Below, one piece after another: positions 1 through 64,000 of a stretch of DNA of 64,000 nucleotides. The notes under the pieces are model-generated. The model did not search any database. It was not told where the DNA came from and saw nothing but the letters and a program-made list of their open reading frames with translations. The first letter of the stretch is position 1. Every line of letters begins with the position of its first letter. This stretch comes from Amorphochlora amoebiformis (taxonomy: Eukaryota; Cercozoa; Chlorarachniophyceae). The stretch lies in the NCBI GenBank assembly GCA_054601695.1, contig BAAHQB010000009.1:682001-746000 (forward strand), written 5' to 3'. The position numbers were made by a program, and so were the translations under genes.

Positions 1-8660
<8,660 letters not shown>

Positions 8661-8875
8661 TCTCGAGAAATTAACCAGCCTTATTTAATGGGTATTTGCA
8701 CTCGTAGAAATAGAATCGAGGTTCTATTAGACCGTACAGGTCAATGAGAGTGTAGAGGGGGGAAGAATGGCGTTGGATGATACACTCCAACAGAAAGTCA
8801 AACCAGGCCGAAAAGATAAAAATAGTTTTGGGTCCCGAAATTCTCATACTGTCATCCCCTGTGACCACAGGAACT
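8661..8875. promoter_or_regulatory. Shared 5' spacer between genes A and B
   Basis: The 215 bp lie between the ATG of gene A (minus) and the ATG of gene B (plus), and contain no (TA)n. They must carry both 5' UTRs and both core promoters, so a bidirectional promoter is inferred. I see no certain TATA box. A plus-strand frame with an ATG near 8768 overlaps this spacer, but it has no supporting splice partner. Confidence 0.5.
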
Positions 8876-17049
<8,174 letters not shown>

Positions 17050-17287
17050 GTAGATATGTTGTTTACATATACACATAGATGTTTCCTTAAATGTGTGTAT
17101 CATTACGTAAAATACGAAAAATTGTACGTTTATGTATGATACGTCATGTATGTAAAGTATATGTGCTCTATATATATATATATGTATATGTATATATATA
17201 TGTATACATATATATATATATATATATATATGTATATGTACCATGTAACATATATATGTGGATATATAATATTATATACGATATGTT

Positions 17288-17332
<45 letters not shown>

Positions 17333-17342
17333 TATAAATATA

Positions 17343-17382
<40 letters not shown>

Positions 17383-17587
17383 CATGCATGTACATACTAT
17401 ATATATATATATATATATATATATTACATATATATATATATATATATACATTTATATTATAAATGTATATGTACATGTATGCACATTATAAAAAATCTTT
17501 ATGTATATATATATAAATGTATATGTGTATGTATATGTATATTTAATATGTGTATGTAAATATGTAAATGTGTAGTATGTATGTATG

Positions 17588-17631
<44 letters not shown>

Positions 17632-18780
17632 TACATATACATATATGTACATATATATAACACACACACATAAATATATATACACATATTTGTATATATA
17701 ATTATAATATTGTGTATGCATACATAATACAAACTAAGGTATGTACATACCAGCGCAAGAGGTCATATACATTGACGAGTTTGGGACAGCATTAATCTAG
17801 TTAATTAATCACGATATCTGAGATCCGTCACCGACTAGTGTAGTTCAAGCTAAAGGCAACTTACGAATTGCTCACCAAATTAACAAGTGAACTTCAGATC
17901 GCAGTTTCGAGTTTAAACTGAATCTTGCAATCACATAACCTAGAAAGAAGATGTTCAAGTGACACTAGTAGATATTTTAGTATATATATATATATAAAAA
18001 AATATATATATAATTATAAATGGTCTACATGTACTAAGCTTAGTAAGCTGAATAGAAGCTATCAATCAGTCTAGAGTATCTATAGACGGTATACTGCTTG
18101 AAAACATATATATACTGAGTATTTTGATATATATTCTGATCATCGTTGACTAGACGTATCTACTATCTAGAAAGTTACACTAGATATTATTACACTAGAT
18201 ACAATACTAGAATACCGTAATTATGATCGTCGTTTTCATGTCACATATAATGTAGTAATATTTATATATCTAGATATCACTAAGTTATTATTACATGTAG
18301 TAGGCCTAGTCTGAATCATATCATTATCATTATATGATAGTATACTCTAAACGCTAGACTAGTAGACTCTAGTACTTTTTCATTTCACTGTATAGATGAT
18401 AGTCTGTATCTAGTGTGATGTTACTCTGTACACTCATGAGTGTATAGCTATAAACTAGCTAGTTAAAAGTTAGTAATCTGAGGTCAAAACCGTTACCACG
18501 ATATGATTGTATAACATTGCGGCGTAAATACTACTAGTACTAGCCTAGCATGTGAAATATATGTACTATTGCCATCGGAATATGTAATCCGATGGCATTC
18601 TAATCATTAGCTAGCTAGATCGGATTATAACTGGCTTAGATACGTATTACAAGTGGTCATGATTCAAGTCAGCCAGGCGCTCTAGGCTGTCACAATTGTA
18701 CTTTTACAATTATACGTTTACCGTACGCGGGTACACGGAGAGAGTCTCTCAGACACAAAGAAGACTATGATCTAGGGGGA
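17050..18780. other. Spacer between genes B and C
   Basis: The stretch 17050-17740 is mainly (TA)n and TATG/CATA repeats. From about 17750 to 18780 the composition changes: no long (TA)n, but many CTAG, TAGAT and ACTAGT words. A perfect inverted repeat lies at 18571-18596. No open frame with splice support was found. Confidence 0.7.
18571..18596. other. Perfect inverted repeat, 9-bp arms
   Basis: GCCATCGGA and TCCGATGGC are separated by 8 nt. The hairpin lies about 1.5 kb after the stop of gene B and 1.2 kb before gene C. Its function is unknown; a transcript-end structure or a decayed mobile-element end are possible. Confidence 0.7.
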
Positions 18781-19316
18781 TATGGGTGGGACAACCGGTC
18801 GGGTTCAATCGTCGCTGGTGCAAAATAGAGGGAACATCAAAATTTTATGTCAGGGCATCGCGGGCAGGTGTTGGGTGTGATTCCAATTTCCGGGTGAATC
18901 CCGGGATTCCCACAGGATTTCCGAAATCCCGGGTCTTCAATATTCCATGCCGCAACCCTCCCCCTACATGAGTAAATCCACGAGAGATTTACGATGGTTT
19001 CCGAGATGCCTCAGAATTGAGATTTTCGTAAGACTCTACGATGAACGGATTGATCGTCTGAAGACGCAGAATCTATGTCGCTTTTTTCGCGGGAGTCGGG
19101 CATCTGTGGCAGAGGCGGGGGCTTCCGAAGCCGGCTTTTAGGTATGATAAGGAAGCCAAAACTCGACCTAAGTATATTGGAGGCAAGCTCGACAGTGACT
19201 CGACACGCAACTTATGGCGGCAACATCAGTTTGACGATTCGATCGACTAGATCTGTCAAGAGAAACATCTCGGCTGGAGAACGGTATTGAGCTTTCAGAG
19301 GAAAAAGTAAGTCTTG
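18781..19316 (+). other. GC-richer block upstream of gene C, possible 5' UTR exon
   Basis: This is the only sizeable GC-richer piece in the spacer before gene C. It carries CCCGGG twice within about 50 bp, one inside the perfect 12-bp palindrome AATCCCGGGATT. It ends with a consensus donor (AAAAA then GTAAGT at 19317). Open frames are broken by stops and do not join in phase to the G-alpha start. A non-coding first exon spliced to an acceptor near 19625 is inferred, not shown. Confidence 0.35.
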
Positions 19317-19388
19317 CGATAATCTAGATAATTGATATTGTTGTCTGTATATAAATACTACTTAGGTTTATAATATTTGTGTGCATAT

Positions 19389-19444
<56 letters not shown>

Positions 19445-19770
19445 CGTTTGAACGTCTAATAATATCTATGATGACTGAAACAGGTGCCCACTGCACACCA
19501 GAAATATATATGCTATCATAAATCAGTCTATGTCTTCGTATGTTTAATATCATTACATATTATGCTCATACTTTTGTACTTTTGTTAATGAATTACTAAT
19601 CTTACCTAATGCTTCATTTTACATTAGACTCTACAGGGACTAAAGCCTTTGTGGCGGGATGCTTAAGTAAAAACGAATTAAAAAAGTCGCATATCCTCCG
19701 TAGGCCCGGCCCTACCTTAGCATGGAGGTTTCGATTCTGCAGGCCTAGGTGTGGAACTTGAGGTGCTGAT

Positions 19771-27811
<8,041 letters not shown>

Positions 27812-28051
27812 CGTCGCTTCTCCAACCGCTGGCGCCAGCAGCTAGGCTCGCTCAGTTCACGGCATCTAAATGTTGAAGTGACATCAACTTCAAAATGCTA
27901 TTCTGAGTATAGGAGATCTATACGCGGCCTAGCTATAGCCTAGATAGCCATGCAGATCTAGAGGCTGCAAGTGATATCGATCAGTAATTTATTATTATCA
28001 TTCAAATTCATATATATATATATATAGTATATATAGTATATATATATATAT

Positions 28052-28132
<81 letters not shown>

Positions 28133-29258
28133 TACATATATATATTGTTATACATGTACTAGTGTATATAATATCTAGAATATCTAGAATATACTCTAGA
28201 TACTAGATATATCTAGTGTATCTAGTATATGTTCACAACGATCAGTATATCTCCGATGTGGAATTACATAATCTCTAGAATATATACATTGTCTAGATGG
28301 TACCCACTAGACCGCGTGAGCATAATATCCAAGTGCCAATTTCAACGTTGTGCGTATATATCTAGATATATGACTAGTATGAAGTTCTAGATGTTAGTAC
28401 GTATGTATTTTCGTACTAGATGATAGTATGGTCTTGATGGTATCGAGTTATCGTTGGTACGTATTATGCTAGTGTGGTGCGCATTATGGCACATATACAT
28501 AGCAAATTGTGTACGTTATTGTTGGTACGTATAGATGATGGTGAGTACGTATCATGGTTGGTACGTACGATGAAAAATGTCTATCGTCGGTTCAACGGTC
28601 TATATCAATATACTAGATCTAGTTATGCATAGTGTACATGGTCACAACGATCAGAATACGTCTAGTACATCTCCCATGCGGAGTTACATAATCTCTCTGT
28701 CTCTAGAATATATACATTGACATGTGCACTGTACCTAGTAGCTTTAGTACCATGTGAGCAAGTGCCAATTCCAACGTTGTGTCGTGCGTACATACGTCTA
28801 GATGTTGGTACGTATGTTGTTTTGTCTAGTTCGCTAGTTCGTACGAGATTGTGATGTGCTAATATGGTATGTTTTAGATGTTTTACGAGTTATATGCATA
28901 TGGTACAACATATACTATGATAGCAAATTGTGTACGTCTGGGTTATGTTGGTACGTATAGAGTGTGTATGTTGCAGTACGGATAAGGTATTGTATAACGT
29001 CGGTATCGCAAGTTGGTACGTATTCAGGTATATTTTATGGTCGGTATGTATAGTGGTACGTATTTCGTATTTACGTACGTATGATGGTACAGGTACTTAT
29101 TGTTATACAAGTTGTTAGTACTTATCAAAACGTTGCGTGGTATGAGTGATGATACGTTCGACGTCTGTCTAAATTTGTGTGCTAGCTTGCTATTATCGCG
29201 GCCAGACGCGCTTTGGCGCAGGATGATGGATGAGCGTGCCTGAACATGTTTAACTTTG
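27812..29258. other. Convergent spacer between genes C and D, CTAG- and GTACGTAT-rich
   Basis: Except for (TA)n at 28010-28145, the spacer lacks dinucleotide repeats. It contains a diverged direct duplication (about 28212-28437 and 28619-28870) and about ten copies of TTGGTACGTAT or close variants between 28440 and 29095. CTAG is very frequent. No open frame with splice support was found. Confidence 0.75.
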
Positions 29259-38566
<9,308 letters not shown>

Positions 38567-38615
38567 ATTTGGCTGGCTTCGTTCGGCAGCGGGACGTACG
38601 CTTGAGACCCAAAAT

Positions 38616-38797
38616 CAGTCACTCAGGGATGTCACACGTATCTGTCATACCGGCAGGTCACACGTTGAAGTTATAATTCTTAATATTTCGGCAAATGGCA
38701 CACCATAGCAGTCACTCAGGGATGTCACACCTGGCTGTCATACCGGTATGTCACAAGTTGAAGTTGGAGAAAATAATTCTCAATATCTCGGCAATGG
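38616..38797. repeat. 93-bp tandem duplication in the 5' flank of gene D
   Basis: The copies 38616-38708 and 38709-38797 share CACTCAGGGATGTCACAC, CTGTCATACCGG, GTTGAAGTT and TCGGCA. The second contains the palindrome ATACCGGTAT. They start 50 bp upstream of the esterase ATG and may duplicate promoter elements. Confidence 0.88.
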
Positions 38798-38815
38798 CTT
38801 CCCGGGCTTGTTTAA

Positions 38816-39121
38816 TTTGAGGGGTGGGGGGGAAGGTTTGGAGGAATTTTGGAAGAACTATTTGGGTATAGGAGACATGAAATACGACGACATAAGGTGT
38901 GTATATGGTTGGAATGTGTTAACCCCGTAGCTAGTAAGAGCCCCACGGCATCTGTGACTGATGTGGATATGTCGATGGTAATGAACTCTGAAACGATACA
39001 TGGAACGAAAGTGTACGAATATGTCGTGATAAAGGTTAAGAATGATGATTTGAGGGAAACATGGAAGTTTTTGCCGCTTCAGAATAGACTTAAAAAATCA
39101 GCCAATCGGGAACGCCCCTAA
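38816..39121 (+). other. Unassigned open frame of about 100 codons
   Basis: The frame is open from 38816 to a TAA at 39119 and reads in part ATGTCGATGGTAATG (DVDMSMVMN) and KVYEYVVIKVKNDDLRETW. Its composition resembles protein more than repeat. There is no ATG at the beginning, and no splice partner was found on the plus strand. It could be an exon, a degenerate gene fragment or chance. Confidence 0.2.
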
Positions 39122-39314
39122 CCCTTGCTAACTCCCCACTATGTGGCCGAGTCCCCTAGGGCTAGGTATAAATATAAATATGGATCATATGTCATATGAC
39201 ACTAGACTATATAATGTACTTGCGTAAAAACCATGCATGATACTCAGTTAGTATTGAATATAATATAATAATATATTACACATACACATACGCACACACA
39301 CACACAAAAATATA

Positions 39315-39380
<66 letters not shown>

Positions 39381-39629
39381 TATGTATATGTGTGCCAAGT
39401 AATAAAAGTTAAAAAGCTATACTTTATACTGATGACATTTTCTAGATATACCATTGTCAAAATTATTTTTGCGCATATACATTATTTATACCGTGACACA
39501 CATACATACACGTTTCAGGCTCTGATGTCACCGTAATGATCAAAAAAAATTCCTTGGAACTACTCATGACCGTCACACGCATATACTATACCAAGAAATC
39601 AACTACGTATCCGAAATAAATGTATTAAT

Positions 39630-49529
<9,900 letters not shown>

Positions 49530-49773
49530 GTCGACTACAGGGACGCGGGAATCACAGTGATAGGATTTGGATATCTAACTTCTGTTATGTTAGTATTATA
49601 TATCAATATTATAATAATATTGTAATGTCAATGTCAATATATTAGATATGTCGGATATCTAATCCAAAGATATCCTCGATATCTAGTACCCCATGTGCAC
49701 CTTCGGTACCCCGCCATACACGTCTCCGGCCACGCTCAGGCATCCAGCACGTCCAGCAGACCAGAAATCACGA
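49530..49773. promoter_or_regulatory. Shared 5' spacer between genes E and F
   Basis: This 244 bp spacer separates the sulfotransferase ATG (minus) from the nitronate monooxygenase ATG (plus). It contains an AT-rich patch with repeated GATATCTA-like words (about 49600-49690). An upstream in-frame ATG for gene F lies at 49693. If that start is used, F gains 27 aa and the spacer shrinks to 163 bp. A bidirectional promoter is inferred. Confidence 0.5.
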
Positions 49774-53419
<3,646 letters not shown>

Positions 53420-54084
53420 AGTCATTTTAACAGAGTAGAATTGACATGTAAAGCTGGCATCAAATTCAAAATTAGTAATCTATCAATTGGATAAATTGGC
53501 TCGGTCGCAACTCTCATAGCCTACTGACTAGCTGAGCTCATGTAGTTACTGTATCCTAGGTATCTTTAAGACTATCTTAGTATATACCAGTATCGACGAA
53601 GTTTTATGCTGTTTCCTGCACGTACTATACTCTAGATACTAGAATTACTAGATTAACTAGATTAATATTGAATACTGCGAATATCGCACGTAGACGTTCT
53701 AGACGTTACTAGTGTTAGCTGGTCAAAGATTAGAATAATTATATTGAAATTTGATGATCTAAAACACAGCTGGACAGTACTCAGTCTCAGAATCGTAACA
53801 TTCCAGTTGATACAATTAACTTCCCTTACTAATCTAGTAATCATTCGGAAGCTTGCGCGGCTGCTCTAAGCGTCGCTGATCAATAGAGCTGTGCTTTGAG
53901 CTAGTATTGTAGCACTTCCAAATCATCTCTCCCCACCCCTCTGTTTGACTAAGACCGCTTGAATTACCTTAAAAAGCACAGTACCCTCATCTCGAGTACT
54001 TTCAAAAGTACTCGATGCACAGCTCTAATCGCTGAGCACAGCTCCTAGAATGATGAATAGACGAGGGTACTAAAATTATGCTTT
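53420..54084. other. Convergent spacer between genes F and G, with hairpin
   Basis: The 665 bp have no (TA)n but many CTAG words. CGAGTACTTT and AAAGTACTCG form a perfect inverted repeat with a 2-nt loop at 53993-54014. It is nested in a looser inverted arrangement of AGCACAGTACCCTCAT near 53975 and GAGGGTACT near 54064. A shared transcription-end structure for the two converging genes is possible. Confidence 0.7.
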
Positions 54085-54254
54085 TCAAACATCCGTTCCC
54101 TCTGGAGGGAAGTCAACGGGGAGGGCGTCGATTTCCAACTGAAAATACAAGTGTATTCAAATAAGTGGATCTGAAAAGGGATTTATGTGCATATATGTAA
54201 AAAAACATCTTAAACGTATAACTTCATACATTAAGATACACAGTAATATATAAC

Positions 54255-54286
<32 letters not shown>

Positions 54287-54302
54287 TATATATTGTATAT
54301 AT

Positions 54303-54348
<46 letters not shown>

Positions 54349-54786
54349 ATATATCGATATCCAGTCATTTACGTCTGATATGTGTGCATTTACATATAAC
54401 ACATGTATAAACGGAAGGTGTATACTTCCGTATTTGCACATGAAATATGAACATACTCCACATAAATGCATCAGTGTACACACAGATATATTACATGTTA
54501 ACACAACACATCCAGATAGGTGCATATGATATCGAATCCATTACATCGTCGTCGTAGAGTTCCGACGGCTCCCCTCGTTTTCGATCTGCAGAAGACTCAT
54601 CAGGCTTCGCATCCAACTCAGGCATCGGACTCTGAAGAAAAACAGGAGTACATTAGGCGTGTGCGGAAGTTGGATGGAGTATGTACGTATGATATATAAA
54701 TATATATATATATATACATCTACATGTGCGTATATGTATGTATGTATGTGTATGTTTATGTATATATCTATATAATATAGATGTAT

Positions 54787-54818
<32 letters not shown>

Positions 54819-54847
54819 ATATATGTATTATATATATATATATTATT

Positions 54848-54924
<77 letters not shown>

Positions 54925-55017
54925 TATATAAATGCATATATATATATATGCATAATGATTTACGTACATATGTGCATTACACATGCGTGTTTAAAATTCT
55001 CATATGTCGTAATATAC

Positions 55018-55065
<48 letters not shown>

Positions 55066-55694
55066 ATATACATACATATATTTTTATGCGTGTACTTATG
55101 AATATGTGCCTATACACGTAATATATCATACGTACCGTTGGCCCGACGACAGACAAGTCAGTTAATGGTCGCGCTGTGGAATTCTGAATAATGAGCCAAT
55201 CTTTAGTACTGCGCATGCTAAAGTTGTAGCGTCATGGCCAGTATATTCCCTCCCAATCCACAAACTCAACGCAAGCACACATTTACAGACAATAAACCCT
55301 ATGTACAGCCAATAATGCTTATTCCCGAGTCCATAAACATTGAAAATGCATTTATACGCCCGAAACACAAGTCCACACAGCTCGCAAATGCATGTGTAAC
55401 ATGTTTACACGGTTGATATACAGCATACGTTTGGGGACAGAGTTGGAAAAAAACTCTTAGATTTTACAGAGCTTAAAACCTTTTCGATATTCCTCAGCGA
55501 CTTGTTCTCGCTTTTGCTCCTGGTGTGTCAGGGGAGATAAATTAATTATAGAGTCTGAAAGATGGTGTGGTTAGAGCTCGATTACCCTCTACGAGTTGGC
55601 ATTCTGCTTTTCTTTCTTCTCGTTTTAATCTGGTTATGAGCATGGACAATTTGTGGTTATGATATGTATGATTATGTGTATTTTTATAGATATA

Positions 55695-55728
<34 letters not shown>

Positions 55729-55765
55729 TATACAATACCAATTATATGAGAATAAACATACACAT

Positions 55766-55829
<64 letters not shown>

Positions 55830-55889
55830 GTATGTTTATATATCTACATATAAAAATATAGCATATACATACATATATATATATATATT

Positions 55890-55947
<58 letters not shown>

Positions 55948-56160
55948 CATACATATATATATATATATAGTTGTGTATACATTCAAATAAATATTTAACA
56001 AATATTTATAGTACATAATGTATGCGAGATTTATATCCATATATACACTATATATAATATAATATATATATATATATTATATATATATATATATATATTT
56101 ATGTTTATATATATGTATATATATATATATATATATGTACTCACACACAAAAACTATGCA

Positions 56161-56199
<39 letters not shown>

Positions 56200-56381
56200 T
56201 GATATACACACATCGTTGTCTAGGTTCCCTATCAAGAACGTCTTCGTCTTATACTTCTTCTTCTTCGCACCCTTTGTTCATGATATATATATATATATAT
56301 ATATAATATATAAATACATATTTAAATATGATGTACATATAGGAATTACATGTGTGTATACATCTATGTCATAAAACACAT

Positions 56382-56448
<67 letters not shown>

Positions 56449-56483
56449 ATGAAAACTCAATATGTAAATACAAGCGTTTTTAT

Positions 56484-56572
<89 letters not shown>

Positions 56573-56931
56573 CAAACATAAACTATATATTCCTATTCAA
56601 TAACTTCCTAGCAAGTCATCCTGCATGGGTTTCACCCTAACCCTAATCCAAATTCTAACAGAAGAGAGAGGGAGGGTGAGGAGAGATGGAAGTGAGAATG
56701 AAGAAGGCAGAGTGGGAGAGAAGAGAGTGTCAAGACACAGGTACAGCAGAATTTTTTTAGGGAAATTTATGCTATCGGATTGATAATACGCACCACATAC
56801 TTCCCTTGTAGGTCGACGACTCCATCGTGTTGATTGAGTGTGTATTCTTGGTAGACTGATGGATGGTATTGGTTGATTTTCAGAGGAGGAAAAATTGTTT
56901 TATGTTTTACGTGTGCAGATGTTATTTAATG

Positions 56932-56999
<68 letters not shown>

Positions 57000-57019
57000 A
57001 TATATTTATATATATATTG

Positions 57020-57109
<90 letters not shown>

Positions 57110-57181
57110 GAATACAGACATATATATACATATATATATATATACATATGTATGTATGAATACATATATATATATATATAA

Positions 57182-57221
<40 letters not shown>

Positions 57222-57307
57222 GTGTCTGAATATGTACATTTACTTCTATATGTATGTATATACACACAATATAAAAATACATTATGTGCGTATTATATAC
57301 ACATATA

Positions 57308-57364
<57 letters not shown>

Positions 57365-57494
57365 GCATGTACATATATATCTATACATATATATGTATGT
57401 ATATATGTATGTATATGTGTATATATATATATACACTGCATGTGTGTATATACTTGCATATGTGTGTATAAATATACGTACATGAATACATAAC

Positions 57495-57539
<45 letters not shown>

Positions 57540-58110
57540 GATTTATTTATTCAAGCTTGATGCCTTACCAGGCTTGATATTGTGATAAATATCCTGAGCC
57601 ACGTCCCGAACACTCATGATCTCCCCAGCTGCCTCTAGCCAATCCTAAAAAAGAAGAGATATCCATCCATTTTTCTTTATTCGTGGAATCATCTCGATAA
57701 CTTAGTCGAAAGCTCAACTATGCCCACCACAAATCCTAACCCAGTAGCCCTTTCTAAGCAAATCTAACCCTAGCACACCCGTTACCCTGAACTTATACTT
57801 AGCTTCCACCGAGCATGTAAAACTTACATTTGCGCTACTAACTGGATTACTAGTCCAATCATAATCCCATCTAAATTTAGCTCTCATGTAACGGTTATAT
57901 CACTATCACAATGTGGGGTACATACGAAGTCTGGTACGCCGGTTTGGAACTCGTACCAAGGGAAGGCATAGTATTGCATTATGGCGAAGAATGGCATTTC
58001 CAGGCACAGTATAAAGTCATTCCATCTGTTCGCCTGTTTCACAGTAAGGTTATTGATGTAGAACTATATCATGAGGGAAGAATTATATATATATATATAT
58101 ATATATATAC

Positions 58111-58164
<54 letters not shown>

Positions 58165-58249
58165 TATATTAAATATACATAATTTGTGCACATGTATATA
58201 TGTATATATATATATATATATATGTGTGTATATATATATATATATGAAA

Positions 58250-58290
<41 letters not shown>

Positions 58291-59690
58291 AGGAGTGCGG
58301 AGTAGAGGAGAGAGAGGAGTGAAATAGAGAAGAGGATCACCTCCTGTGTGCTAATGGGTGCCAGCCTGACCAAAAGGCCTTGCCAATATGTAAAGAACAC
58401 AATAGTCTTGACTGCCAGAAACTTCTGAGCCGGAGACATGGTGGAGACGAAGTCCCTGGTGGCCTGCAAAGAACACAAGACATATCATGGAATTGCGAGC
58501 ATGAAGCACAATCTCTTAGATTCGAGCATAAATGCGTTGTGTGCTAGTATTCACCATGTAAAAGAGAAGTAGAGCGTATAGGGCGATTGTATAGGCCGAA
58601 TTGTAGACCACAAGGTTGAAGGTTTGCCAGATCTGAGTGAGAGCATCTCAAGGTTTTGTTGGTATAACTACACAAGACGTAATCCGGAGTGATACAGAGA
58701 TATTTTCTACGTCTACACCCACTGGATTCTCATATTCGCCAGTTGCCAGGAGGATCACAGATATCAGCGCCGAGACAAGCTGGGGTTACATCAAGGTTCA
58801 GGGCACACCCAAATCGACAGTTCAAATTAGCAGACCTTGATAACCACGAATTGCAGGGTCCCCCGCTTGACCCCCTTTGAAAAATTATGAAGTCAGGGCA
58901 TCAGAATCTCTATCCCTGCTGCTAACATTGTGTATTACCTTCACAAACCCAGCGTTGAGAGTCAAAGGAGGGAGCCAGCATAAGGGAATTGGGTGCCTGA
59001 GGGGAGAATGAATATGGGTCAGATTTGTTTTACATCGAAAGTTCCATCTAGGTGCTGAGTACTTCATTCGGTCGTAGCTCATCAACTCGACGGTGATATG
59101 GTGCTGAAATGGACAAGGAGATATTAAGTTCCGCGCGACACTATCACTTAATTGCTAATTACCTCCCCTCCCCCAAACGTCAACATGAGATTAAAGAAGC
59201 AGTATATCACGAACGCTTCGTAGACGTCGCGAATGACTTCAAGGTATGGTGACTAATATTGGACAAATATTGATTAACACAAATAGAAAGGATAGGGCTA
59301 GGGAGCATACAGCTTCGACGAGAATGAGGCTCAAGATGGAACACACTCCATACCTGACCATCACATCAATGTAGAGATCATATCAATCAAAAACACAAGT
59401 TCAGCCGTGTTGTATATGCCATATAATCAATATCAAGCCGAAAGAAAGCAATCTTACAGTGGTATGATGAACAAAAGCCTGACTATATCTTTCTGTAGTG
59501 CGGGGGCAGTGTAATGACGCAGGTGCCCGAACATATTATACGTGGAGATCGCTATTCCCACTGTCGACACGACCGTCGCGAGGGTCCAAGCCCCGGGTGT
59601 CGCGACAAAGGAGGGCATGCGGGTGCGACGCCACTCTTTTGTCAGGAGAGGAGACTTTAGCTGGATTGCGAATGTCCATCTGGGTGACAT
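54085..59690 (-). CDS. Gene G: TMEM184 / OST-alpha family multi-pass membrane protein
   Basis: The exons on the minus strand are 59690-59458, 59353-59311, 59252-59163, 59103-59063, 58996-58939, 58874-58836, 58779-58723, 58632-58555, 58463-58341, 58063-57926, 57644-57569, 56855-56794, 56271-56212, 55519-55480, 55183-55136, 54631-54545 and 54138-54085 (TGA). They match the organic solute transporter alpha / TMEM184 family (Solute_trans_a). Diagnostic blocks are [79 protein letters not shown] and [15 protein letters not shown]. About seven membrane segments are expected, followed by a hydrophilic tail ([30 protein letters not shown]). Family members move steroids or organic solutes or act in vesicle membranes; the role here is unknown. 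Phases join everywhere except between 55480 and 55183, where one nucleotide is left over. A 23-nt exon at 55380-55358 would close the frame (about 449 aa), but this is speculative. Confidence 0.93.
54139..58340. repeat. Long (TA)n introns in the 3' half of gene G
   Basis: The introns from 58340 leftward are (TA)n-rich (for example 54856-54890, 56396-56438, 58114-58162). They include short telomere-type pieces on the plus strand, CCCTAA at about 56634-56650 and degenerate units at 57730-57785. The eight introns between 58464 and 59457 are only 56-104 nt and have no (TA)n. Confidence 0.85.
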
Positions 59691-59780
59691 CAATGTCGGA
59701 TTAACCCTCTAATGAAAGAAATTGCTCGGAATTTATCGAAGTTCAGTGTCATTCAGGCTTGTCACCGGATCCCAAATGTC
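59691..59780. promoter_or_regulatory. 90-bp spacer between the start codons of genes G and H
   Basis: Only 90 bp separate the two divergent ATGs. Both transcription starts must lie here or inside the neighbouring coding exon, so the core promoter is shared or overlapping. I see no clear TATA box. The stretch is free of (TA)n, unlike nearly all other non-coding DNA in the window. Confidence 0.5.

Positions 59781-64000
<4,220 letters not shown>

Larger units (their letters stand above)
38567..39629. other. Spacer upstream of gene D and downstream of gene E
   Basis: It holds a 93-bp tandem duplication near the gene D start, an open frame on the plus strand (38816-39121), and (TA)n at about 39320-39376. 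The remaining 39122-39629 shows nothing recognisable. Confidence 0.6.

Noticed and set aside
55162-55397. Cys-rich minus frame resembling a DHHC palmitoyltransferase zinc domain
   Set aside because: The DHHC motif itself is absent (AYKC at the place) and the spacing fits poorly, so I do not call a gene.

Overview
This window is nuclear DNA of an intron-rich eukaryote, probably a unicellular one (protist or alga). I cannot name the species. The evidence is GT-AG introns in every gene, GC-richer exons inside extremely AT-rich introns, interstitial TTAGGG/CCCTAA telomere-type repeats, and gene families typical of eukaryotes. TAA, TAG and TGA all end genes here, which fits the standard genetic code. 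Most long open frames in the window are simply (TA)n read as Tyr-Ile and are not genes.

Eight protein genes could be assembled exon by exon. Six have a closed reading frame from ATG to stop or to the window edge, with every splice phase matching. From left to right: (A) minus, 8660 to beyond base 1, a membrane-anchored protein with a methyltransferase-like SAM-binding motif, 3' end outside the window. (B) plus, 8876-17049, a proline-rich, coiled-coil, PH-domain protein. (C) plus, 19771-27811, a complete heterotrimeric G-protein alpha subunit of 353 aa. (D) minus, 38566-29259, a signal-anchored serine esterase of 331 aa. (E) minus, 49529-39630, a membrane-anchored sulfotransferase of 428 aa. 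(F) plus, 49774-53419, a nitronate monooxygenase of 356 aa. (G) minus, 59690-54085, a TMEM184/OST-alpha family membrane protein with one unresolved exon join. (H) plus, from 59781 past the right edge, a type II NADH dehydrogenase.

A/B, E/F and G/H are head-to-head pairs separated by only 90-244 bp, so each pair probably shares a bidirectional promoter. C/D and F/G are convergent, and their spacers are unusually rich in CTAG words. The genes do not form one pathway: they cover G-protein signalling, lipid or membrane transport, respiration, detoxification and secretory-pathway modification.

The outstanding property is the introns. One class is compact, about 43-130 nt and mostly 56-66 nt. The other is hundreds of bases to 1.8 kb and filled with (TA)n, together with interstitial telomere repeats, purine/pyrimidine tracts, minisatellites and small tandem duplications, including a decayed second copy of a G-alpha exon. 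No tRNA, rRNA, CRISPR array, transposon ORF or bacterial-type operon was found.
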